Below, piece after piece: positions 35,535-47,010 of a stretch of DNA of 64,000 nucleotides. Below the pieces are notes generated by a model that saw only the letters and a program-made list of their open reading frames with translations, was not told where the DNA came from and did no database searches. Positions within the stretch are counted from its first letter, which is position 1. Every line of letters starts with the position of its first letter. The position numbers and the translations under genes were made by a program. This stretch comes from Pyrus communis (taxonomy: Eukaryota; Streptophyta; Magnoliopsida; Rosales; Rosaceae): positions 776,373 through 840,372 of the forward strand of contig NC_084803.1 in assembly GCF_963583255.1 (NCBI RefSeq). The letters are read 5' to 3'.

Positions 35535-38500
35535 CTAACTGCTAATCTCCCTATCCATTTTCATTCTCTTTGTCTTGTGCACCTCCGGCACACTACCACC
35601 TCGCGGCTGGGACGATGCATCATGCTGGAATGTGCAATTTGCTCCTTTGTTGCATCCCCTTGCACTGTTGAAGTATATGCAAGGCTTCATATTCTTGGGC
35701 TTTGAATCTCTTGGTTTGTAGTTATTATTGGATTCTTGGTTTACAGATGAATGATCGCTATGTCGGTTTCCAAATGGTGGAAAGTTGTCCTGCCTGTCTC
35801 CTCCATGTTGTTGAATCAAGCTTTTATAATAGTTGATGTCCTTTGCTAGTGGAGGTGGTCCAACAGAAGGCGAAGAATGAACTGAAATTGATGCAGGAGG
35901 AGGTAGCCGTGCATCAGGAAAATGTCCCATTCCAGCAACATTTGGTGGGGGATAGAAATGTCCACTTGATGAAGGTGTGCTGATTTCTGTCCTGATCATG
36001 TGAGATGAATCTGATACGCCCGTTTGGGGTGGCCTTGTTATTGGTTGTTGATCTGTAACCAATTTCTCAATCATTTTCGGGTTGCTGAGAATCTTAATGA
36101 GCAATTCATGATCAATCATATTTCCGTGCTCATTGTTATTCACAATTGCACCAAGGGCAGCAGCTACAACATCAGGTTCCGCTGCAATAGGCATTCCAAG
36201 TGTTGCAGGCATGTGGTTTCCATTGTTAGGAATATTGTTTTGAGATGGAGCCGAAATTCCCTGAACGGATAGAAAGGACTGCGAGCTTGTGGAAATGTTA
36301 AACGGTTCCACAGATTCAGATGATGTTTCACCTCCTGCATCTTCGTCTTCAATAGGAGTAATAGGTATGATAAGAGGTTGCCCACCAGTATGACTAGAGT
36401 CTTCAACATCTGCCAAAACAGAGGGGCTGTACACAGAAAAAGAAATACTGTTCAATTCATGGGTGGGTGGAACTTAAATCCAAAATTGTAGAAAGCAAAG
36501 TGACGAACTTTAAAGGAATGGCAGATGGCCGTGGATAAACAGCTTCCAGTACTCTTATCTCTCTCTGATTTTGAATCTCCATCTCTTTGCTTTCTTCCCC
36601 AGAAACCACTTGCCAAGTGAAGTTTAGTACAACCTGTTAAAATTTAGTGTAATTCGAAAAATATGTATTAACTAATATTCAGTATTTTTCAAGGCATACA
36701 TGCTATTGAAACAGGGTATATTGGTCAAGATTAAAATCCCAAGCCTAAGGTGTACTTTACCTTAGGAGGGCATCTCCATTTGATCAAAGGAATTTGAGAC
36801 AAGTCAATCTGCGGCTGATTTGCCGGATGAGCTCCCTCAAATCCAGGGGGTAGAGTGTCATCTGAGCCTGTTCCAGATGAATGTGATGGCCAAGATGCCT
36901 TTGCTTGGAGGTGATCTTGAGCGCTCAGCCCAACTTGCGAAGGAGATTCCTCCAAGAGAAACAGCTTTACCTGTTTAACAGAGAAGCATCAGTACGATAA
37001 CCATTTAAACTAACATTAATATATCAACATTGTCGATCATCATTTTCCACAAACTTCTTCAGAATGCTGAGCTTAGATGCACAGGGAAACTTCAGAAATC
37101 TTTGGCATGACTTCTCCTTTAAATAATAACACGACTGAAATCTTAAAGCAAATTATGAAAATAGAAGTGAAAAAGAAAAAAATGCACAGATAGAAGAAAT
37201 AAAGATCATAGAAAATCAATTAAACTATACTAGAGATTAACGTGAATACATATCACTGCATTTAATCCTCCCATGTCCATCTCCACCCGGTCACTTGTAA
37301 TCAGTTTATTCGAGATTGTACTGGACACATCAATTCGTATATAGCTCAACAAAAATCAGATTTAGCAAGGAGGATTTTGCTAACTATATAGGGCAATGAA
37401 CTAGACAACCCACTTCTTAAAACAAACTTATTTCGGGCAACACTAATACGAGCAAGTTCATCCAATAATTAAACAGCGTCTTAGGAGTAAAGAAGTGGCA
37501 GACATCACAGTAAACTCTAGATGGCTTTAACAGAATTATTGATGTTGTATCAAAGAGATAGGAATCCTCTGAACATAGTTTGATAGTTTGAGAGTGACCT
37601 TTGACTAAATATTTAAGACAAGGTTGAATAAAAAACCCGCACTTGCCATTAAAATAAAAAATAAAAAAAAGACGACAAAAGATGCATCACATATCACACT
37701 CTGGGAGGTGATATTAATGCTATCCGGATGCACACCCAAGACCCCAACAAGCCTTTAGCTTTGATAGCTTTGCATGCCCCAGCAGATAATGTGGAAGTTA
37801 TCCTTATGATATGGCCCTCCCATGTTGGAAGCGGCCCAAGTCTTGGGCTTATTCTCCTCTTCAAACAAAAAGAAAAGGAACAACTTTAGAAAGAAAATAA
37901 CAAAGAAGACACTTCTGAGTAGCTTAACTTCATGTTTATGCAATGACACATTAAACTCTATTAACAATAGAACCAAGAAATTTGAAATAGAAGTTCCCTA
38001 ATGAAATGATTCAACCTTTCTCAAACACAAGAACCTTTCACATTATTTGTAATGACAAAGTATCACACAACAACAACAAACCATTCACGAACACAACTAC
38101 GGCAGACAACCAAATGCAATCAATTCAAAAAGAGAAATGCAGAAGTGGCCACCGTATTCAAATGCATGCCGTCAAAAATCCTTGACAAAACAAGAAACGC
38201 AAGTTTTTGGCCTTTCTCTGATGGTTTTAGAAAAGTCAGTCACTAATCCAAATAAAGCTATTCAACAAAGTGCTACACAACATGACCAGGTTTATGATAA
38301 CGCTTATTCCATTCATCTTTATCTAACACTAGGAAACTACAATCACCCCACTATTCTATGGTTCTTGTAGAACCTTTTTAGCAGGAAATGAGAACACTTC
38401 TCAGGTGAGAAGTCACGGTTGCAAAAGACCAATAACCTTATAATTCCTCAAAAATATCTAACTTGCATATATTTCTTATTATCCCCTTTTATTCCCAGCA

Positions 38501-39515
38501 TGGCCAGTTATCAATCAACATTCTCAAAGTTGCTCCAAATTCAGTGAAAATTAGTTTAACAATTAGCTTGTGATTTTCGCATTCATTTACATGTATATTC
38601 ATTTTAAACCTCATTGCATATTATCCTTTTTTGAAATTATATTGAAGAACGGGCCACCAACTTACGAATTCTTCATAAAAAGTTTCAATGTTGGTATTTG
38701 TACACAAGAATGCATTTGTATCTAATCTCACTTTCTTCTTCATAAGCTTTAAGCCACTTTTTTCTCAAACAATGATGGATTGCTGCAACGATGTAGATAT
38801 GGATTTGGCGTTCAATGGTCATTCTCGCCCTAAAGATCATTAAGTGTTCCAATGGTTGTGCTTACCACTGTTCCAATTGATTAATTCATCAAACAGCACC
38901 AAGACAAAAACTTCAAACTTTACCCTTTCAAAATTTACAGCTTTACGAAAAGGTGGAAAGTAGATTAAGCTAAAAGGGTAACCTTGTTTCATCACTTCAT
39001 ATTCTGCTTTTCATGAATACACAATACCGATTTCACAAGGAAACACGGGACTGTACGAGCTGCAGATGCAACGAATTCCAACATTTAAGTCATACAAATT
39101 CAGAAAAAGGCTTTCTTTCTCCATCAATCTTTGTCAATTGTCATATGACACTGAGACCAACTTATTATAGACATGCAATGCAATTCGACACAGAATCACT
39201 TCAAACGAACGAAACGATTACCAAAAGTGGAGAACTTTAACATACATTTTCTAACAATTCATCAACTAAAACGATGCGGCATATAACTACACATCATAGC
39301 AAACCAATACATATGAATACATATCAAACAAAATAACACAATCCACAGAAGTTCAGATAGCTGATTCTTTTCGAGCTCATTTCGTATTCAACGAACAGAA
39401 ACTACTGAATCGACTATTATCATCAGATTGGGTCATTGAAAAATGCATTCTTTACCTGACAAAGATTAACATCTGAAGCCCAAGAAATCCTTTTCGTTTT
39501 GTGCAATCCCCGCAT
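35535..39515 (-). CDS. C3H6: CCCH zinc-finger protein, C3H6 type (428 aa)
   Basis: The coding exons are 39515-39456, 36970-36761, 36633-36509 and 36426-35535, with a 2.5-kb first intron. The start MRGLHKTKRISWASDVNLCQ matches the conserved N-terminus of Arabidopsis C3H6 (At1g19860), and KLFLLEESPSQVG follows across the first junction. Other family blocks are LPPGFEGAHP, IDLSQIPLIKW, IPITPIEDED and LLIKILSNPKMIEKL. One zinc finger lies near residues 381-400, CIYFNSARGCNKGANCTFQH (C-x8-C-x5-C-x3-H), and the tail is basic (KTKRMKMDRE). Such proteins bind nucleic acid, probably RNA; a specific role is not established. The central region is low-complexity Ser/Pro/Asn. Each junction is GT-AG and in phase. 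Confidence 0.93.
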
Positions 39516-39639
39516 GTTAAACGAAATCCCCAAGAACCCTTCTTTTCCTGCTTCGATTCCAAATTTTAGTCACAGTATCAAATTCAGGTCAACAATTTCG
39601 GGTTCTAATCGAAATCTAAAACCCCTGCAGCTCTCTCAG

Positions 39640-39720
39640 ATTCGAAACCCTAGTTCCTACTGCGTCGTCGGCGTCAAAAATCCCCTTTTTATAACTTAAC
39701 CCTAACCCTAACTGTACAGA
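39640..39720 (-). promoter_or_regulatory. Telo-box motifs in the C3H6 promoter/leader
   Basis: An AAACCCTAG box (39645-39653) and a double CCCTAACCCTAA run (near 39700-39711) lie 130-200 bases upstream of the C3H6 ATG. Telo-boxes are common near plant transcription starts, especially of growth-linked genes. They are too short to suggest a real telomeric insertion. Confidence 0.45.
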
Positions 39721-40340
39721 TTTAACGCGATCCAATTGCAGAGAGGCTCTCTGTGCGTCGCGAAACGGCGATCGCAACCATGGCGGTTCGTCGAACGGAA
39801 CGAAGCGCTATAAAATAAAATTCCTCTGGTTTTGGGCTTCGGCGTTTTTCCTCCTCCACCTTTTGTTATCCTATTTTTTTATTTAATTTAAATTTTCTTT
39901 TTGTCATTTAAATAAGCGCGTGGTGTGTCGGATAGTTTTGCCTGTTGCGAAGATGGCAATCACGCGCTGGTATTGCGAACCGGGGTTTTTTCGGGTGGGC
40001 AAAGGTTTTTGGCCACGGCCTGTAGATTGTACGGAAAATGATGAATTTAAAGTGTTGTACTTGTTTGGAATAAAAAAAAAAACAGAAGGAAAGTTCTCAC
40101 ACTCATTTTTTATTTTTCTGTACTTTTGTTAATTTTTATTTATTGATTTTTTTATTTTATAATAAAAAATTGAGGATTGTGTGAAATAAAAAAAAAGTGT
40201 TAAATAGCACTACCAAAAAAAATTGTGCTTTGTACAAAAATAATGAATGTTTCGATGTATATATATCAAATATATACATCGAAAGAATGAAGAGTTTAGA
40301 TGTACCAACAATCCAACAACCATGCAAGATATCGACATAT

Positions 40341-40475
40341 AAATCAATTCATACTAGAAAATTTATAATATTGAGTTGATATTCTTTTATTTATTATATT
40401 TTTTTTTTTTGGCCAAAGAAAAAAAATATCAGGCTCAATGTTATAAATTTTCTAGTATGATTTGAGCCTGATATT
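40341..40475. repeat. Nested inverted repeat
   Basis: 'catactagaaaatttataat' (from about 40350) pairs with 'ttataaattttctagtatg' (ending about 40459) with one mismatch over 26 bases. Within the right arm, 'aatatcaggctca' and 'tgagcctgatatt' pair again. It is probably a MITE remnant. Confidence 0.55.
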
Positions 40476-40853
40476 CTAACTTTGGATAAACAATATGGAT
40501 CCCAAAAGATAAAAAAAAAAAACCCACAACTTGAAAAGATTGGAGTACGGTTAGGTGCTGTAATTCATGGATGTGTTAATAAGTGAATATATATTGTTTA
40601 TATTGGAAACATTAACCATGTCACCCACAAGAGAAATTTGCATAAAAAAGTGATGCAATATGATAGTTTGTTGTTATGGTAAGAGAAATAAAATAAAAAT
40701 TAACAAAACAAATAAATAAATTGAAAAGGTCAAATCGGTATGAAATTAGCGACTTAATGGGGAAGTTGTCGCTAGTTTTCTAGGGACTTTCTTCAAAGAG
40801 AATCGGGATCAAAGTACCGATCATATCATCTTCCCTATTTTATAATTTTTTTT

Positions 40854-41876
40854 GGGTAAATTACACAAAATTACCACAACTATTGGGTCATTAACAGTTC
40901 CATACCTCGTCTTTAAAAAGTTTCAATGTCATATTGTATCTTCGAATTTGTTATAATGTCATATCTTCCGTCAGTTGTCTGTCAATTCCTCCGTTAAATG
41001 CTGACGTGGCACACTTTCTATTAAAAAACTAAAAAAATATTATTAAAAACTAAAAAAAAATCATTTAATATTTTTAATTATTAAAATAATAATTAATTTA
41101 AAAAAGTTATTAAAAATATAAATAAATAAATAACCCACCCCATGTTCGTCTTCCCCCCCCCGGGGGGCCCAACCCTTGCAACCCAGAAAGGAAAAAGAAG
41201 AAGAAAAGAAAAAAAAAAGAAAAAAAACCCATCTTCATCTTTCCCCGACCCCCCTTCCCTGCAACCCACCCATTTCTTCCTCTTCCTGTCTTCCCATTCC
41301 CTCATCCTTCGCACCCACCCTCGCACCCACCACCTGCAACCCAGAAAAAAAAAAAAAAAAAAAAAAAGGAAAACCACCTTCATCTTCCCCGATCCCCCTT
41401 TCCCTACAACCCATATCTCGACTTCTGCCGATTTCGTGGGTGGAGAAATTGGGCACGGAGAAAATGGGGGGAATGGGTGTGGATTTAAGGAGTGGGGTGT
41501 GTGGATGAGGGAAAAGGGTGGGTGCAAGTGTGAGTGCGAGGGTGGGTGAGGAGGAGGAGGGAGGGGGAAGAAATGGGTGGGTTGCAGGGAAGGGGGGTCG
41601 GGGAAGATGAAGATGGTTTTTTTTTTTTTTTTTTAATTTTAATATTTAAAAAATATTAAATGATTTTTTTTTTAGTTTTTAATAATATTTTTTTTTAATA
41701 GAAAATGTGCCACGTCACAAGGCACATCAGCATTTAATGGAGGAATTGACAGACAACTGATGGAAGGTATGAAATTGTAACAAATTCGTAGATGAGGTAT
41801 AACTTTGAAACTTTTTAAAGACGATGTATGAAACTGTTCATGACCAATAGTTGAGGTAGTTCTGTGTAATTTACCC
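40854..41876. mobile_element. Second MULE-like foldback element, ~1023 bp
   Basis: GGGTAAATTACACA at the left end pairs with TGTGTAATTTACCC at the right. The inverted similarity continues for about 170 bp, through 'gctgacgtggcacactttct' on the left and 'aaaatgtgccacgtcac' on the right. A second inner pair (41229-41278 against about 41569-41615, 'cttccctgcaacccaccca') extends the fold. Flanks are eight T's on both sides, compatible with an 8-9 bp TSD. The interior is purine/pyrimidine-skewed and has no transposase. The ORFs across it are low-complexity artefacts. Confidence 0.7.
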
Positions 41877-42279
41877 TTTTTTTTCATTGAATTTTTTTCT
41901 TCCTTATTGATTTTTAAAGTTGGAAAATAAACTCGTGGTGATGTTCCATTGACAAAAATAATGTGGTGATGTTTCAAACTTACTGCTTGTGGCTACATAT
42001 CTTAACCATTTGCGTATGTCGCATGATTATTTTATGACAACTGACACTCAATTGGAAGACCAAGAGTTAACTATCAAGGCTTTGGGTTACCTGGACACAT
42101 ACTTGAGATAGATGAACAATACTCCCCATCCCTAGAAACGTATAAGAAAGTACGTAACTCAACAAGAAGTTTCCTTATTTGTCCAATCTTTACACATATA
42201 TTATAATACGCAGATTAATTTTACAACGTGAGCATAGGAATGAGTCCCAATTGAATTGGGAGAGACATATATTGTTATA

Positions 42280-42284
42280 CTCTC
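42280..42284. repeat. Copia target-site duplication CTCTC (left copy)
   Basis: The same five bases occur at 44791-44795 directly outside the other LTR. This matches the 5-bp duplication made by copia integrases. Confidence 0.85.
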
Positions 42285-42451
42285 TATTAGGAAAAGTATT
42301 TTTCCATTGATAAAATGAATAACATTACACTTTGGGTATTTATACAAAAGCTATCACAACTAACAAAAAAGAAAACCTTCAAAACAAAGTAAGATTCCTT
42401 AACCTCTAAGCATTATCTCTTGTAGGTGTAATTACATTTTTATCCTTAATA
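42285..42451 (-). repeat. Copia 3' LTR (167 bp)
   Basis: It starts TATTAGGAAAAGTATTTTTC on the plus strand and ends at the polypurine tract. It has the same length as the other LTR with about 4% difference. The terminal dinucleotides have decayed from the usual TG/CA. Confidence 0.9.
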
Positions 42452-42468
42452 TCCCCCCTTAAACGAAA

Positions 42469-44420
42469 TTATGGAACTCTTAGTTGAAGTTTGTCTCTCA
42501 AAAGCAAGAACCTGGGCTTGGAGAGGGACTTGGTACAAATATTAGCTATTTGATCTTGTGTACAAACAAAATGCACATATACTTGGTTTGCCAAAACCTT
42601 TTCACGAATGTAATGATAATCAATTTCAACATGCTTGGTTCGAGCATGAAAAATAGCAATACTAACAAATTCTCCACCAAAATCAGACCTTAGTGCAATA
42701 ATGTTTGTACCCAGAGAATTTTCAACAAGTAATTTCCATTGCATAAAAGTGGAGAGTACATTAGATTTACACTTTAAGGGATAAAACCAACAATATCGGG
42801 TGACACAATACCTAAAACCATGGTGAGAAAATGTAGGTGATGGTCCCCAGACATTGGTATAGATAAGTTCTAATGGCTTGTTTGCAGTACAAGTAGTACT
42901 AGAAAATGGAAGTTTAGAACATTTCCCTAGTGCACAATTTGAGCAAAAAGTCTTATTTGAACCATAAAAAACAGGAATACATGACTGAGATGTCAATTTA
43001 TTGATGATTTTAACATAAGGGTGGCGCAATCTTTGATGCCAGAGATGCCTTGGAGCTTTGACAGATGCAGTGAATCTTGATGAAAAGTAGTAGGAGATGA
43101 TGATGAGTGAAAAGGATAGAAGCCATGTTGAACTGGACCTTTAAAAAGCATCATCCCCGAAGAAAGATCCTTCACAGTGAAATGAAAAGGATAAAGATCC
43201 ATGGAACATCAATTGTCAAGGAGAAATTGATTTGCAGAAAGAAGATTATGCTTTAGATCAGGGACATGTAAAACATGTTTCAGTGCGAATGAATTATTTG
43301 GAGTATGTAAAAATGATGAACCAGAGTGGAGAATTGGCAAACCTTTGGTATCTCCAATATACATTTGCTCGGGGCCATTGTATGCTTCTGGATTCTGAAT
43401 TTACATAAGAATTCATCATATGCGAGCTTGCACCAGAGTCTACAATCCATGTAGGTGTAGAATTGGAAGTACTAGCAACTATAACAGAATGAGAAGATTT
43501 GCCACTGTAATTTTGATCCATGAGATAAGGACAATCACAAGCTTCATGATCTGATTGACGAAAAATCTGACAAATGATCTTTTTGTTGGAATATTAATTG
43601 TTACGAGCTCCGCGATTGAATCTTTGAGTTGCATTCTGATAATTGTGTTCCACATTGCGACCTTGACTACTGAAATTAGAAACATGTTGAGGAACAAAAG
43701 CTTGAGGATTAGGGTTTGCAAGCAAGGGAAGAATACCAGTATAATAGTTATACGCTTGAAGGCTGAAACAGTGCAGCTAAAACGGTTTTCGTCCAATTAT
43801 TGAGTTAAATCTCTTTGCTGAGAAGTAAGCCATGCAATTCATCAATAGTCGCAGATCCAATACGAAACTAAATGACATCCACAAAAAGTCAAATTCGGGA
43901 GGTAATCCATGAAAAGTGACTGAGATGAGTTCTGAATCTTCAACTGGAGCACTAGCACTCGCAAGTGCATTTGCGATTTCTTCAATTTGCTAGAGATATT
44001 GAGCAGCAATTGATTCACCTTTAACAAGACTGCGAAGACAAGATCGAAGCACGTGAATGTGAGATTGAGATGCAGTTGTGAGTCGCGATTCCAATTTCGC
44101 CCAAAGTTCTTGAGCAAAAGTCACGCCAACCGTGTAAGGAATTAAAGATTCATAAAGAGTTGAATTAATCCAGATAAGAATGTTTTGATCATTCTTAAAC
44201 CAAGTGACATAGGCTAGATTGAAAGTTGTCGTCCGACTCCCTAACGAATCAAGAAGAAATTTGGACGCCACCATAGTTCCGTCAATGAGACCAGTGAGAT
44301 TGTAACGATGGAAGATTGGAGCAAACAAAGCACTCCATGTCAGGTAATTTGATTGGAACCATGGATCCTATATTTTGGATCATAATGGAAGAAGAAATTG
44401 CAGAATTAGGGTTGAGAATT
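42469..44420 (-). pseudogene. Decayed copia gag-pol polyprotein
   Basis: On the minus strand, gag remnants (about 44420-43800) include NLAYVTWFKNDQNILIWINS. The protease box WIVDSGASSHMM lies near 43440. Next come a pre-integrase zinc site (FCSNCALGKC, about 42940) and the integrase core, LIYTNVWGPSP (the catalytic Asp is replaced by Asn) and LRSDFGGEFV. The frame then passes, near 42660, into KHVEIDYHYIREKV and IANICTKSLSKPRF, which are from the RNase H C-terminus. The whole reverse transcriptase is missing. Frameshifts separate the pieces, so no functional protein is possible. Confidence 0.85.
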
Positions 44421-44610
44421 GCATCAGGAAACGGATGAACAGGAGAATCTGATTCCAAAAGGAGATGCAAAGCTCACCATAGTTGTATGTTGAAGAAAGA
44501 ATCACGATCAAGATCAAGAAATCGATAGATTGATCGGAGAAGATGAAGAAGATTAGACGATGCAGAGAGAAGCGGGAAAATTGGATCGAAGAGGTGTCGT
44601 GAGACTATAG

Positions 44611-44623
44611 GCGGTTGATACCA
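44611..44623 (-). other. Copia primer-binding site (initiator-Met tRNA)
   Basis: TGGTATCAACCGC on the minus strand lies directly next to the 5' LTR. TGGTATCA is the usual start of a copia primer-binding site complementary to tRNA-iMet. Confidence 0.8.
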
Positions 44624-44790
44624 TATTAGGAAAAGTATTTTTCCATTGATAAAATGAATAACATTACACTTTGGGTATTTATACAAAAGCTATCACAGCT
44701 AACAGAAAAGAAAACCTCCAAAACAAACTAAGATTCCTTAAACTCTAAGCATTATCTCTTGTAGGTGCAATTACATTTTTATCCTTAATG
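44624..44790 (-). repeat. Copia 5' LTR (167 bp)
   Basis: This is the partner of the LTR at 42285-42451. It ends only 220 bases upstream of the pectinesterase ATG, so it forms part of that gene's upstream region, in opposite orientation. Confidence 0.9.
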
Positions 44791-45009
44791 CTCTCCTGAA
44801 TTGATCTTTCGACCTGAGTTGAAAAGGTGGAAACTTAATCCTGCCTACCTATACAGGGAAATCCTAAATACTTATCGAATATGGTAAACTATCCTATATA
44901 TTCCTCACCTACAGATGACTACATAAATATATGTATACACACACATCCGTGTTATATCTTGAACTATCATCAATTGGTTGTGTCTTTTCTTCACCTGTGC
45001 GATATTATC

Positions 45010-46419
45010 ATGGCTCGTGGTGCTGCTAATTTCACGTGTTTATTCGTCATGGCAATACTAATGCAAGCTTTCATGGTCGTGCTCTCTCAACCAGTCGAAG
45101 CAGAAGCAATCTCGAGGTCCTGGTTCATCACCGTCGACAAATCCGGCAACGGCGATTACACCAAAATACAGTACGCAATCGACGCTGTGCCGTCGGGTAA
45201 TGCTCAGCTTGTGTTTATTTGGGTCAAGCCTGGTGTGTACCATGAAAAAGTAGTTGTACCTTCGGACAAACCCTATTTAACAGTAAGTGGCACGGGTACT
45301 GCACATGAGACTGTAATAACATGGAACGAATGCGGAGAGATTCATGATGTTGCCGTTTTTACTGTGTTGGCTACTGATTTTATAGGCCGCTTTATCACCA
45401 TTCAGGTATGAATATATGTCTATGAAACAAGTTTTATATTTACTAAAGAACAGATTATCGATATGTCATTTATAATGTATCAATATCATTGTAACCAGTA
45501 AAACGTACTAACATATTAACCATAAACCACAGACACATTATCTATACATTATCGACAATTTCTTCATGCATGCACATTAACGAATACTTTAATTTTCTCA
45601 TTGCAGAATACATATGGAATTGGTGCGAAAGCAGTGGCGCTAACAGTCTCGGCCGATAGAGCTGCATTCTACGCATGTAGAATTTTGTCTCGGCAAGATG
45701 CCTTATTCGACAACGTCGGCAGGCACTACTACGGACACTGCTACATTGAAGGTGACACCGATTTCATTTTCGGAAACGCTGCTTCTTTCTTCGAGAAGTG
45801 TCATTTGCATTCGCTCTCGGAGTACAATGGAGCGATCACGGCACAACGAAGGTATGCGCCTTCCGATCAATCGGGGTTCACCTTCTTGGCATGCAGCATC
45901 ACCGGCGTCAAAACGGCACTACTAGGACGGCCGTGGGGTCCCTATTCGACAGTCATCTTTGCGTATACTTACATGTCGAACGTGATTCTTCCAGAAGGCT
46001 GGGACGGATGGAGACTAGCACCCAACAACTTAAGTCATGTTTACTATGGGCAATACAAATGCTATGGACCGGGAGCCGAGACATCACAAAGGGTTAAATG
46101 GTCACAAAGCCTCACAAGCGAACAAGTTACACCCTTCTTTGATCAAGCGGTTGCCCTTCGATCCGAAAGCTGGCAAGGTCGTTGGCCTCTCCTTCATCCT
46201 TACGGAGCAGGACGAGGAAGCATGGACGGTAAGAACAATATAGAAGAACTAGGGGAGGATCCCAGCCCCGTCGGAGAGGACGTGGGGGTTGGTTGGGACC
46301 CTGTGGAATGGAGTGGGGCAGAGGGGATGTTGATCAGCCCAGCGGAGGATATGTCGAGCTGCGAGAGTCGTAGGTCTCCTAGGATTTTTCTTTTTCTTCT
46401 TTTTAGTTTATTTGTTTAA
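45010..46419 (+). CDS. Pectinesterase (PME11-like), 402 aa, unusual C-terminus
   Basis: The two exons are 45010-45405 and 45607-46419. The protein starts with a signal peptide (MARGAANFTCLFVMAILMQ...) and has no PMEI pro-domain. It would demethylesterify cell-wall homogalacturonan. Motifs seen are GVYHEKV, KAVAL (usually QAVAL), QDALFDNVGRHYY (usually QDTL), the catalytic DFIFGNA and LGRPWGPYS. Both active-site aspartates are kept, but the Gln of QAVAL is Lys. Homology fades after SEQVTPFFD. About 80 further residues are acidic and end in a hydrophobic stretch (IFLFLLFSLFV), unlike the usual short ending. A frame shift or acquired tail is possible. I chose MARGAAN over the upstream in-frame ATG (44881) because it starts the signal peptide. 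A copia LTR lies 220 bases upstream. Confidence 0.82.
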
Positions 46420-47010
46420 TGTCATGAGGAGTAAAGCAATACCAATGTATAACACTGCACTGACTTATCGATGTAAGAATGGCACGAAAAAAATCTTCGA
46501 TACTAAAAATCAATTAGAACATGACAAGTGCCTACCTCGATCAGTTTTCAAGCATCTGTTTGGAGATCGATCGAAAAAATGAAATGATTAACATTATGAA
46601 ATAATGAAAACAAAGAAATAAGAGAAAATTGAGTTTATTACAATAAAACCTGGCAAAAAGCTTTCAAAAGCTCTCCACCTTATAGTTTGCCCCAAACTTT
46701 GGATAACCAAGCCAAAGCATCTGTACTGTACCCAAATCATATCACACAGCAGATTATACCATTTGGAACAAGTTACAGAATACCAATTGTAAGAAAGGAA
46801 AAAATGTACATGAAAACGTCACTCGGCGTCTTATATTTATAGAAGGAAAACCCTGTAACTAGCGTCGTTAAATCAGGCGCTATCCAAGTTGAAAAAAGCT
46901 AGTTACAATCTGAAGTACTACCAGTCATGTAATCATCAGACTCCGAATTTCCTGTTAAGGACTGGTCGTCGGCCACTGTTATCTTCAAGATGTCCGATTA
47001 CTTCAATTCT

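Larger units (their letters stand above)
42285..44790 (-). mobile_element. Internally deleted Ty1/copia retrotransposon, 2506 bp
   Basis: Two 167-bp LTRs (42285-42451 and 44624-44790) flank a minus-strand internal region. By my count the LTRs differ at seven sites. The primer-binding site TGGTATCAACCGC (44611-44623, minus) abuts the 5' LTR and fits initiator-Met tRNA. A polypurine tract (AAGGGGGGAT, minus, near 42450-42460) abuts the 3' LTR. CTCTC TSDs flank the whole. Gag, protease, pre-integrase and integrase remnants are present, then a jump to the RNase H C-terminus, so the reverse transcriptase is deleted. Several frame breaks make it non-functional. Confidence 0.93.

Noticed and set aside
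39696..39712. CCCTAACCCTAA as interstitial telomere
   Set aside because: Only two partial units, and the plant repeat is CCCTAAA. A telo-box in a promoter is the simpler reading.
41093..41549. Overlapping long ORFs on both strands
   Set aside because: They fall inside the foldback element and consist of Lys/Pro/Phe low-complexity tracts.
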